5,224 bases of DNA from an uncultured Haloferula sp. (GCA_946481625.1 CAMLOZ010000297.1:1-5224); one strand, 5' to 3'; shown: positions 1 through 5,224, counted from the first letter of the stretch. Notes: generated by a model not told the origin, from the letters alone. Program-made: numbers and translations.

Positions 1-1613
1 GTGTGCTCCCGGAAACGAAGCGACGGTTGCCGTTTCGCGATGGCATCGCGGATCCAGTGGTGGAAGACGCTCGCATCGAAGCTCAGGCAATCGGCGGGCT
101 TCCAATCGAGGGTGCCTTCCACACTGTAGAAGCGCTCCGGATCGAGGGCGGGATTCGCCTCGGTGATGTCGTTGCGGACCCGGAAGGGCCGGTGTAATTC
201 ATTGAGCGTCGGCGAGCGGAAGCTGGTTCCGGCGGAGAGGCCTAGTTCGAGTTCGCCGGTGACAGGGTGGGCAAGGGCGAGGGAGAAGGAAGGCTCGATG
301 CCGTCGCGGTCGGGCTGGAGATTGGTGCGCAGCGGGAGGCCGGTAACGAGCGAAGTCTCCAGTCGTTTGCCATTTTCGAGCCACCAGGCGTCGCCGCGCA
401 GGCTGGCGTCGAGGCGGGTCTTCGAGGCGGCTTCGTAGCCGGCGGAAACGAAAAGGCCGGCCTGACCCTGCTCGCCGCCGGCGTGGCGGAGACGGGTGAA
501 GCGACCGCCGATGAAGCTGGCTTTCTCGTTGGTCGAGCCGTCGATCTGCCGGAAGTCCGCGCCCGCATTGAGCGACCAGGGGCCTTCCGGAGCCAACATC
601 AGCGTGAAGGCGCCGCCGGTGCCGTTGCCCGGGACGTGGAATTGGTCGAGCGACGGGTTCTCGGCGCTGCGGGTGGCGTTCACGGAGGTGAACATCGACT
701 CGAAGCGGCGGCGCTGGTGGTAGGCGAGGGCCTGCCAGGAGAGGCCGCCGTCGTCTTCCGAGGTCACGCGCAGGGCGAAGTCGAGAGCCTCGGTGGAATT
801 GCCGGCGAGCGGGGTGCCGTTGCCACGGTCTTCTTCGTACCAGGAGAACATCGGCTCCACGGTCAGCCCGGGGGCGGCGCGCCAGGCGAGCTTGAGGTTG
901 GCACCGTAGGCGTCGGTGTCGAGGCGGCGGTCGATGGTGCCGCGCTGCCAGGACGGGAGGGCAAAGAAGCCGTCCGAGTGGAGGCCGAAGGCGGAGAAGG
1001 TGACGCCGAGGGAGCCGTCGTCGGCGACCAAGGTGTGGGTGGTGGCGGAGGAAATCGTCCCGTTGGACCCACCTTCCACACTTAGGATGTGGCGTTCTTC
1101 GAAGGGGGAACGGCCGGTCAACTGGACGACGCCGGCGGGACTCTGGTTGCCCCAGACGACGGAGCGGGCGGAAGAAACGATTCTTACGGATTCAAGGGTC
1201 GAGGGCTCGTGGCGGGCCCAATAGACCCAGCCGCCGAAGGGGTCGTTCTGGGGGATGCCATCCAAAAGAACGAGAGTGCGCGAGGCGGCGGTGGCACCGG
1301 TATTGCGGAGGCTGACCCCGGCGGAGGTGGGATTGCCGAAGAGGGAGGTCTGGCGGCGGTAGAGGGAGAAGGACGGTTCCTGGGCGAGCAACTCGTCGAG
1401 GGTGCGGGGGGCTGACGCGGAGATGTCCTGGCTGTCCCATTCCGCCAAGGTCCAGCCGGGCATGTCGGCGACGCTGTCGCCGCGGCGTTCGGCCAGCACG
1501 GTGATCACCGGCAGGGCGTCATCGGCAGCCGCGACGGCAGTGGCAGCGGAGAGGAGGGCGAGGAGTTCGGTTTTCAATTCAAGTCGCGACAAAGCGGAAA
1601 TTGCCGTCGTCAT
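1..1613 (-). CDS. TonB-dependent outer-membrane receptor, C-terminus beyond window
   Basis: Outer-membrane beta-barrel importer powered by TonB/ExbB/ExbD; the substrate is unknown. The minus-strand frame is open from ATG 1613 to the window edge, giving 537 codons with no stop. Residues 1-30 resemble a signal peptide (LLALLSAATAVAAA, cut near A30/D31). A TonB-box-like stretch (LPVITVLAERR, 34-44) follows. The plug domain spans about 72-168, with DELLAQEPSFSLYRR, GVSLRNTGA, LVLLDGIPQNDPFGGWVYW and the closing ESVRIV...GVVQLTGR. The remainder is barrel-like, alternating aromatic and polar residues. FRSPTLNELHRPFR (465-478) followed by NPALDPERF is a late-barrel signature of this family, so roughly 100 residues or fewer are probably missing. 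The start is not certain: a TTG at 1577 (residue 13) gives a tighter signal peptide, MKTELLALLSAATAVAA, while the ATG version has acidic residues before the hydrophobic core. There is no clear Shine-Dalgarno at either. It lies 118 bases downstream of trmL on the same strand. Confidence 0.93.
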   Translation of the reverse strand, partial: MTTAISALSRLELKTELLALLSAATAVAAADDALPVITVLAERRGDSVADMPGWTLAEWDSQDISASAPRTLDELLAQEPSFSLYRRQTSLFGNPTSAGVSLRNTGATAASRTLVLLDGIPQNDPFGGWVYWARHEPSTLESVRIVSSARSVVWGNQSPAGVVQLTGRSPFEERHILSVEGGSNGTISSATTHTLVADDGSLGVTFSAFGLHSDGFFALPSWQRGTIDRRLDTDAYGANLKLAWRAAPGLTVEPMFSWYEEDRGNGTPLAGNSTEALDFALRVTSEDDGGLSWQALAYHQRRRFESMFTSVNATRSAENPSLDQFHVPGNGTGGAFTLMLAPEGPWSLNAGADFRQIDGSTNEKASFIGGRFTRLRHAGGEQGQAGLFVSAGYEAASKTRLDASLRGDAWWLENGKRLETSLVTGLPLRTNLQPDRDGIEPSFSLALAHPVTGELELGLSAGTSFRSPTLNELHRPFRVRNDITEANPALDPERFYSVEGTLDWKPADCLSFDASVFHHWIRDAIAKRQPSLRFREH

Positions 1614-1731
1614 CAATCGGAATCGATGGAAGAGACGGCAGGGTCCATCGGATCTTTTTCCAGCGGGCGGCCGCGTCAGTTGCTTCTGCGGGCCAGAGGC
1701 TTTGACCGCGCCATTGAACGAAAGTGGCGGT
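1614..1731 (-). other. trmL-receptor intergenic gap with two short inverted repeats
   Basis: This 118-base spacer separates the trmL stop from the receptor start. It contains CGATGGA (1624-1630) and its exact complement TCCATCG (1644-1650), a 7-bp stem with a 13-base loop only 10 bases before the receptor ATG. A second weak stem, GACCGC (1704-1709) with GCGGTC (1727-1732), overlaps the trmL stop. Neither stem is followed by a T-run in the minus direction, so I see no good intrinsic terminator for trmL. On the plus strand the first stem is followed by GATCTTTTT, but there is no plus-strand gene for it to terminate. No convincing sigma-70 promoter for the receptor is visible. The receptor may therefore be read through from the upstream genes or use a promoter I cannot recognise. 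Confidence 0.35.
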
Positions 1732-2226
1732 CTATCTCCGCTTCGCTCCGGTTGCGCCCCCGGGGGCAGGCATTGCCATCGAGCGCTGCCGGACGGCTTC
1801 GTAGAGAGTGATGGCGACGGCGGTGGAGAGATTCAGGCTGCGCGTGCCGCCATCGACCATGGGGATGCGGATGCCTTGATCGCCTGCCGCCTGGACCATG
1901 GATTCGGGAAGTCCGCGGGTTTCGCAGCCGAAGACGAGGTAGTCGCCGTCCTTGAAACCGGCATCCCAGTGGGCGCGGGTGGTTTTGGTACTAAGGAACC
2001 AGTAGTTGGCGCCCGGATCTGCGGCTTTCAGCTCCTCGAAGGATTCCCAGACCCTGAGGTCCACGTCCTTCCAGTAGTCGAGGCCGGTGCGCTTCACGTG
2101 CTTGTCATCGAGCGAGAAGCCGAGGGGCTTGACGAGATGCAGGCGGGAGCCGGTGGCGAGGGCGAGGCGCCCGGCGGCACCGGCATTGTGCGGGATCTCG
2201 GGGGCGACGAGGACGATGTGGAACAT
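1732..2226 (-). CDS. trmL: tRNA (cytidine/uridine-34-2'-O)-methyltransferase TrmL
   Basis: SpoU/TrmH-type SPOUT enzyme. TrmL transfers a methyl group from S-adenosylmethionine to the 2'-OH of wobble nucleotide 34 of leucine tRNAs, in the cytoplasm. The protein is 164 aa, against about 157 for E. coli TrmL, and aligns by eye along its length. It starts MFHIVLVAPEIPHN (1-14), has GLDYWKDVDLRVW near 48-60, motif 2 LVFGCETRGLP (97-107) and motif 3 RIPMVDGGTRSLNLSTAVAI (120-139). Motifs 2 and 3 form the knotted cofactor pocket and are intact. Motif 1 differs: the usual N-x-G-N-x-x-R reads N14-A-G-A17-A-G-R20, so the second Asn is Ala while the Arg is kept. The last 18 residues are a short Gly/Ala/Pro/Arg tail. 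The ATG follows the upstream peptidase stop by 5 bases, with only a weak AAG-type ribosome site, so coupled translation is likely. A related SpoU methylase is the only real alternative, and the short length without an N-terminal substrate domain favours TrmL. Confidence 0.93.
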   Translation of the reverse strand: MFHIVLVAPEIPHNAGAAGRLALATGSRLHLVKPLGFSLDDKHVKRTGLDYWKDVDLRVWESFEELKAADPGANYWFLSTKTTRAHWDAGFKDGDYLVFGCETRGLPESMVQAAGDQGIRIPMVDGGTRSLNLSTAVAITLYEAVRQRSMAMPAPGGATGAKRR

Positions 2227-2231
2227 GTTGC

Positions 2232-4289
2232 TTATCTTACGATCTCCGCCAGCACGCGCTTCGCGCCGTAGATGGTGTCGAGGGCTTCGAGCATGCCGGC
2301 GGCGTGGACGGAGACGGCGCGGCCGTTGCCTTCCTTGTAGCCGTAGCCGAGCTTCAGGCCGGGGGCGTTGCTATCGAAGATCAGGCCGACGAGTTCGCCC
2401 TGCTTGTTCACGACCGGGCTACCGGAATTGCCGCCGGTGATGTCGGCGGTGCAGACGAAATTGTAGGGGGCATTGCGGTTGATCTTGTCCTTCGCGTGGC
2501 TCCACGGCAGCGGCAGGTCGAAGGGCGGGGTGTTCCCCTGCAATTCGGAACGCTCGAAGAGGCCGCCGAGGGTGGTGGCCCAGGGGACACCGATGCCGTT
2601 CTCCTGGTAGCCCTTCACCTCGCCATAGGCGAGACGCAGGCTGAAGGTGGCATCGGGATAGGTGGAATCCCCTTCGACGGCGAAGCGGGCGGCGGCGATC
2701 TTCTCATGGGACTGGCTGATGGTTTCGAGCATGGCCTCGTAGGACTTCCGCAGGGCGCGGGAATCGTCATCGACCAACTTGGCGAGCAAGATCATGGGAT
2801 CGGAGGAGGCATCGATGGCATTGCGGCCGCCTGCGTAGAGGGATTTGCGCAGGGCGATATCGTCGAGCCTGGTGGCAGCGATGAGTTCCGCGGCGCGTTC
2901 CTGCGGGGGTTTCCCATCCATGATCTTCGCCACCAGCGGGTCCGCGGCACCGAGCTTGGCGCAGAGGACCATGAGCGAGTTCGCGAGCTTCACGGTCTCC
3001 ATGTCGCGGTAGAGCGGTTCGTCCGAGAAGAGCTCGAGTTCCAAGGAGGTCTTGCCGGCATCCTGGAACTCGCGGAAGCGTTCGGGGTTCGGCTTGGCGA
3101 ATTCGTCCGCGGCTCTGACGAGGGTGCGGGCGATGTCGAAGAAGTTAGTGGCGAAGGCATCGCCGCCTTCCAGCATGCGGCCGCGGAGTTCGCGCGGCTC
3201 ATTCTCCGCGAGGGCCGAGGCGATCGTATCGAAGGCCTGGTCCGCCTCGCGCCATTCCGGCTTGGCGCGGAAGACCTCGCGCAGCTTCCGCTCGGATTCC
3301 TCCTTGGCGTTCATGAACGAGGGATCGAGGAGTCCGTCCAACCCGGCGAGGATGGCCTTGCGGCCGTTGCGGATGCCGGTGATCGCGCCGGTGGCGCGGC
3401 GGCGGTTCTCGCGGTCGCGGCTGGCCCATGCTTCGAGCAGGGCTTCCGCGCGGTAGATCTGGTCGAGCTTGGCGGGGGAACTGCGGTCGCGCATGGCGAC
3501 GAGTTCCGCGTGGGTGACGAGGCGATTGGTGCGGCCGGGATGGCCGGCGACGAAGACGAGTTCGCCTTCCCTGGCACCCTCCGCGTTCCACTTGAGGAAG
3601 TGCTCGCTCTTCGCGGGCTTGCCGTCCTGGTAGGCGCGGAAGAAGCAGCAATCGAGGCAGAAGCGGGGGAACTCGAAGTTATCGGGATCGCGGCCGAAGG
3701 CGGCGGCCTGTTCGTCCGGAGCGAAGACGAGACGGACATCCGTGTAGCGCTGGTAGCGATACAGGTGATAGAGGCCGCCCTGGTAGAGGGTAACGACATC
3801 GCTGCGCAGGCCGGTGGCATCGAGCGACTCCTTTTCGATCTCCGCGATCACGGCGCGACGCGCGGCCGAGGCTTCTTCCGCGGGCCGGCCCTCCTTTACC
3901 GCGGCGCGGATGCGGGCGGTCACGTCCTCGATGTTCACGAGCACGTTGAGCTCGAGATCGGGACAGCGAAGTTCTTCTTCCTGCTTGGCGGCATAGAAGC
4001 CGTCGCGGCGGAGGTCTTTTTCCTGGGTGCTGAGATCCTCGATCACCCCCGAGCCGACGTGGTGGTTGGTGAGGATCAGGCCGTTCGGCGAGACGAAGGA
4101 GCCCGAGCCGCCGTTGCCGAAGCGCACGGCGGACTTTTGCAGGTGCTCCAGCCACTGCGGCGTGATTTCGAAGCCGTAGGCGGCTTTCACGCGCTCGACC
4201 GGGGGCTTGTTGAAGAGCCACATGCCTTCGTCGGCGAGGGACAAGGCGGGGAGGGAAAGGAGGGCTGCTGCCAGGTAGCGCTTGCGCAT
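2232..4289 (-). CDS. S46 family serine dipeptidyl-peptidase (DPP7/DPP11-like), exported
   Basis: Family S46 enzymes are periplasmic peptidases that remove dipeptides from peptide N-termini. The product is 685 aa, close to the roughly 700-720 aa usual for the family. Residues 1-19 (MRKRYLAAALLSLPALSLA) form a signal peptide, and the mature start DEGMWLFNKPP is typical of S46. A chymotrypsin-like fold is split around a helical domain (about 260-540). The inferred catalytic triad is His77 in LILTNHHVG (71-79), Asp213 in DPDNFEFPRFCLDCCFFRAY (201-220) and Ser622 in TGGNSGSPV (618-626). The family's specificity position, 18 residues after the catalytic Ser, is Ser640 in FDSN; characterised DPP7 has Gly there and DPP11 has Arg. 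The Trp after the substrate-binding Asn is Phe205. I chose ATG 4289 because it opens directly onto the signal peptide; an upstream TTG at 4325 would add 12 residues and bury it. No Shine-Dalgarno is evident. trmL follows after 5 bases. The S46 assignment is firm; cleavage preference is not. Confidence 0.95.
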   Translation of the reverse strand: MRKRYLAAALLSLPALSLADEGMWLFNKPPVERVKAAYGFEITPQWLEHLQKSAVRFGNGGSGSFVSPNGLILTNHHVGSGVIEDLSTQEKDLRRDGFYAAKQEEELRCPDLELNVLVNIEDVTARIRAAVKEGRPAEEASAARRAVIAEIEKESLDATGLRSDVVTLYQGGLYHLYRYQRYTDVRLVFAPDEQAAAFGRDPDNFEFPRFCLDCCFFRAYQDGKPAKSEHFLKWNAEGAREGELVFVAGHPGRTNRLVTHAELVAMRDRSSPAKLDQIYRAEALLEAWASRDRENRRRATGAITGIRNGRKAILAGLDGLLDPSFMNAKEESERKLREVFRAKPEWREADQAFDTIASALAENEPRELRGRMLEGGDAFATNFFDIARTLVRAADEFAKPNPERFREFQDAGKTSLELELFSDEPLYRDMETVKLANSLMVLCAKLGAADPLVAKIMDGKPPQERAAELIAATRLDDIALRKSLYAGGRNAIDASSDPMILLAKLVDDDSRALRKSYEAMLETISQSHEKIAAARFAVEGDSTYPDATFSLRLAYGEVKGYQENGIGVPWATTLGGLFERSELQGNTPPFDLPLPWSHAKDKINRNAPYNFVCTADITGGNSGSPVVNKQGELVGLIFDSNAPGLKLGYGYKEGNGRAVSVHAAGMLEALDTIYGAKRVLAEIVR

Positions 4290-4297
4290 GGCGGCGG

Positions 4298-4325
4298 AGC
4301 ATAGGGATCGGGCCGGGGGCTGCAA
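4298..4325 (-). promoter_or_regulatory. Possible sigma-70-like promoter of the S46 peptidase
   Basis: Read on the minus strand there is TTGCAG (4325-4320), a 16-base spacer, and TATGCT (4303-4298). The elements match the consensus at about 3 of 6 and 4 of 6 positions. Only 8 bases separate TATGCT from the ATG at 4289, so a transcript from here would begin at or within a base or two of the start codon and be nearly leaderless. That fits the lack of a Shine-Dalgarno, but the match is weak for a G+C-rich genome and sigma preferences of this organism are unknown. A more distal promoter near 4366-4395 is an equal possibility. Confidence 0.2.
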
Positions 4326-4365
4326 TGCTTGCCATGGGCCCTCTTGCGGGGAGTACCCAGGGGGG

Positions 4366-4395
4366 TTGCAAAACGAACTCCATACCGTTTTTCAA
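4366..4395. promoter_or_regulatory. Imperfect 10-bp inverted repeat, operator-like
   Basis: The left arm TTGCAAAACG (4366-4375) and right arm CGTTTTTCAA (4386-4395) pair at 9 of 10 positions across a 10-base spacer. It is the most A/T-rich patch near the peptidase start and sits 77-106 bases upstream of it, a position that suits a dimeric regulator site. It directly abuts the GATGG cluster, so it could instead be the end of that repeat element. No T-run follows in either direction beyond the arm itself, so a terminator is less likely. Confidence 0.3.
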
Positions 4396-4398
4396 CCG

Positions 4399-4480
4399 CA
4401 GATGGACGGGCAGGATGGACGCAGATGGATGAGATCCCGGCCGGAGTTTTGGACCGGGATAGATGGGATGGATGGGATAA
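4399..4480. repeat. GATGG-type repeat clusters flanking a hairpin
   Basis: The word GATGGA begins at 4401, 4414 and 4424, in the contexts CAGATGGAC, AGGATGGAC and CAGATGGAT. A second cluster has GATGG at 4462, 4467 and 4471, with overlapping copies spaced 4-5 bases, then GATAAG. Between the clusters, ATCCCGG (4434-4440) and CCGGGAT (4454-4460) form a perfect 7-bp stem with a 13-base loop. The motif CCGCAGATGGACGCAGATG-like resembles dispersed intergenic repeats I associate with Verrucomicrobiota and Planctomycetota genomes. That resemblance is from memory and cannot be confirmed from one copy. No open frame or transposase is linked to it. Confidence 0.5.
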
Positions 4481-4582
4481 GAAGGGGTGCGGGAAAGGAG
4501 GCCGAAGGGCCGGCGGGATGCTTGCCGAGCAGGAGATTTACATTTCCGGTCGGTCATCGACTCCCCGATACCGTGCGTGACC

Positions 4583-4642
4583 TGGAGCGCAGATCTTCTT
4601 GCCGACCGCCGCCGGGCGGATGCTACCCAGCGGCTTGGAGCG
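4583..4642 (+). repeat. Two direct copies of TGGAGCG, 53 bases apart
   Basis: TGGAGCG occurs at 4583-4589 and 4636-4642. The first copy leads into CAGATCTTCTTGCC and the second leads straight into the 21-base palindrome at 4642. Between them CCGCC (4606-4610) and GGCGG (4615-4619) make a small 5-bp stem. A 7-base match could be chance, but both copies sit in front of stem-forming sequence, which suggests pieces of a dispersed palindromic element. Confidence 0.25.
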
Positions 4643-4662
4643 TTGCGGCGGACCGCCGCAAC
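4642..4662. repeat. Perfect 10-bp inverted repeat around a single A
   Basis: GTTGCGGCGG (4642-4651) and CCGCCGCAAC (4653-4662) are exact reverse complements separated by one A at 4652. In RNA the innermost pairs would open to form a tight loop; in DNA it is a near-perfect palindrome. It lies 136 bases before the GFA start. No T-run follows in either direction, so it is not a standard intrinsic terminator. Confidence 0.6.
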
Positions 4663-4668
4663 CACGGC

Positions 4669-4688
4669 CTGCCCCGGGGCCGGGGCAG
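4669..4688. repeat. Strong 8-bp G+C hairpin with tetraloop
   Basis: CTGCCCCG (4669-4676), a GGGC loop, and CGGGGCAG (4681-4688) form a perfect stem. It begins only 7 bases after the palindrome ending at 4662, so the two stems stand in tandem. There is no following T-run on either strand. It could be part of a repetitive extragenic palindrome or lie in the 5' leader of the GFA transcript. Confidence 0.5.
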
Positions 4689-4797
4689 CCACGATCAGAG
4701 GCGGCCATGATATTTCGTAAACGAATGTCCTGTAGCCGCGTGGTCGTTCGTCGTGTCCTTGAAAAGAGCGAAAACCATCAACTTCAACTGAACGTCC

Positions 4798-5223
4798 GTG
4801 AGCACGATCACCACTCCCTTTTCAGGCGGATGCGCTTGCGGCGCGATCCGCTACGAATCGACCGCGGAACCGGTCATGATGCTTCACTGCCATTGCCGGG
4901 ATTGCCAGCGAGCCAGCGGGGGGCCGTTTTCGGCTTTCGTGATCGTGCCGACGGAAGCGTTCAAGCTCTTGCAGGGCGAACCGCGCTTCCATGCCTCTCC
5001 CAGCGAGATGGGCGGCATGACGCGGCGGGGCTTTTGCGCCGACTGTGGCTCGCCGATGGTTATCAGGCCCGACGCGGTCCCTCAATTTGTTGCGATCCGG
5101 TCCGCAAGCTTGGACGACCCGGGTTGGTTCAAGCCGCAGATGGAGGTGTGGACCTCCGACGCGCACCCGTGGGATCAATTGTATTCCGCGCTGCCACGGT
5201 TTGAGAAGTATCCTTCGGCTTGA
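4798..5223 (+). CDS. GFA/CENP-V family zinc-binding protein
   Basis: This 141-aa protein has the fold named after glutathione-dependent formaldehyde-activating enzyme (Gfa). Family members bind two zinc ions and are often linked to carbon-sulfur or glutathione adduct chemistry in the cytoplasm, but most are uncharacterised. All seven expected zinc cysteines are visible: C12 and C14 in GGCACGAIRYE pair with C80 and C83 in GFCADCGSPM for the structural site, and C31, C33 and C36 in HCHCRDCQRASG form the presumed catalytic site. FSAFVIVP (44-51) and the late SASLDDPGWFKPQMEVW stretch are also typical. The start is GTG 4798: an in-frame TGA lies at 4789-4791, and the next in-frame Met (27) would lose the first two zinc ligands. 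No Shine-Dalgarno is seen. It diverges from the S46 gene, ends one base before the window end, and its neighbours give no clue to substrate. The family call is firm; formaldehyde activity is not implied. Confidence 0.92.
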   Translation: MSTITTPFSGGCACGAIRYESTAEPVMMLHCHCRDCQRASGGPFSAFVIVPTEAFKLLQGEPRFHASPSEMGGMTRRGFCADCGSPMVIRPDAVPQFVAIRSASLDDPGWFKPQMEVWTSDAHPWDQLYSALPRFEKYPSA

Positions 5224-5224
5224 G

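Larger units (their letters stand above)
4290..4797. other. 508-base non-coding region between divergent genes
   Basis: I see no credible gene here. The short ORFs in this stretch have no recognisable motifs, overlap one another, and are rich in Arg, Gly and Pro as expected from random G+C-rich sequence. The region must hold the promoters of both the leftward S46 peptidase and the rightward GFA gene. It is unusually rich in repeats. In order from the peptidase side there is an A/T-containing inverted repeat (4366-4395), a GATGG-repeat cluster (4401-4430), a hairpin (4434-4460), a second GATGG cluster (4462-4476), two TGGAGCG words 53 bases apart (4583 and 4636), and two strong G+C hairpins (4642-4662 and 4669-4688). 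The stretch 4481-4580 holds nothing I can name. Base composition is more A/T-rich only near 4366-4395 and 4710-4790, the likely control regions. Confidence 0.7.

Noticed and set aside
1..36. Possible frameshift near the truncated end of the receptor
   Set aside because: The last 15 or so residues (AIAKRQPSLRFREH) look less barrel-like, and an adjacent frame gives NGNRRFVSGS, but about 35 bases at a window edge are too few to judge.
267..1085. 272-codon plus-strand ORF opposite the TonB-dependent receptor
   Set aside because: Same register effect on the antisense strand; the minus-strand frame carries clear plug and barrel motifs while this one has low-complexity Gly/Ala/Glu content.
1402..2271. 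289-codon plus-strand ORF across trmL and the gap beside it
   Set aside because: It is in register opposite trmL, which has full SPOUT motifs; the ORF itself has no recognisable domain.
2304..4304. 666-codon plus-strand ORF opposite the S46 gene
   Set aside because: It is in exact codon register with the peptidase gene, so it stays open simply because that gene avoids TTA, CTA and TCA codons, as G+C-rich genes do. Its translation is Gly/Ala/Glu/Val-rich with no family motif.
4399..4480. CRISPR array
   Set aside because: The repeats are 5-9 bases with irregular 4-13 base spacing and no constant repeat-spacer pattern.
4642..4688. Intrinsic terminator
   Set aside because: The stems are strong, but no T-run follows on either strand and no gene ends nearby.
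3679..4692. 337-codon minus-strand ORF overlapping the peptidase N-terminus and intergenic region
   Set aside because: It overlaps the signal peptide and active-site His region of the peptidase in another frame and is Arg/Pro/Ala-rich, a typical shadow.
4712..4726. Short palindrome TTCGT-AA-ACGAA upstream of the GFA gene
   Set aside because: A 5-bp arm is short enough to arise by chance and nothing else supports an operator.
4759..4787. Sigma-70 promoter for the GFA gene (TTGAAA, 17-base spacer, CTTCAA)
   Set aside because: The -35 is acceptable but the -10 has little resemblance to TATAAT; the region is A/T-richer and may hold the promoter, but I cannot place it.
4599..5204. 201-codon plus-strand ORF overlapping the GFA gene
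   Set aside because: The overlapping GTG-start frame carries all seven zinc cysteines of the GFA family; this one has no family features.

Overview
The window is about two-thirds G+C and looks like a bacterial chromosome segment from a Gram-negative lineage with an outer membrane: it encodes a TonB-dependent receptor and a periplasmic S46 dipeptidyl-peptidase. The style of the receptor, the S46 subgroup and the GATGG-rich intergenic repeats remind me of Verrucomicrobiota (Luteolibacter/Haloferula-like). That placement is an impression from sequence style, not a proven assignment.

Layout. From 4289 down to 1, three genes read leftward on the minus strand. The first is a complete S46 serine peptidase (4289-2232, 685 aa, signal peptide). 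Five bases after its stop comes trmL, a SPOUT-class tRNA wobble 2'-O-methyltransferase (2226-1732, 164 aa). After a 118-base gap follows a TonB-dependent outer-membrane receptor (1613 to the window start). It has signal peptide, plug and most of the barrel, but its C-terminus lies outside the window. On the plus strand, diverging from the peptidase, is a GFA/CENP-V-type zinc protein (4798-5223, 141 aa) that starts with GTG and ends one base before the window end.

Between the divergent genes is a 508-base non-coding stretch (4290-4797). It is the most structured part of the window. It holds an A/T-rich inverted repeat, two clusters of GATGG-type repeats separated by a hairpin, two copies of a TGGAGCG word, and two adjacent strong G+C hairpins, one of them a 10-bp perfect inverted repeat around a single A.

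How the parts fit. The peptidase and trmL are almost certainly co-transcribed from spacing alone; the receptor may be read through or have its own promoter. A secreted dipeptidyl-peptidase beside an outer-membrane receptor would suit growth on protein or peptides, but nothing seen here proves a peptide substrate for the receptor. I did not find an obviously new multi-gene system. The points most worth following are the divergent active site of the S46 enzyme and the compound repeat structure of the intergenic region. The very long ORFs opposite the peptidase, trmL and receptor genes are antisense shadows and are not annotated.
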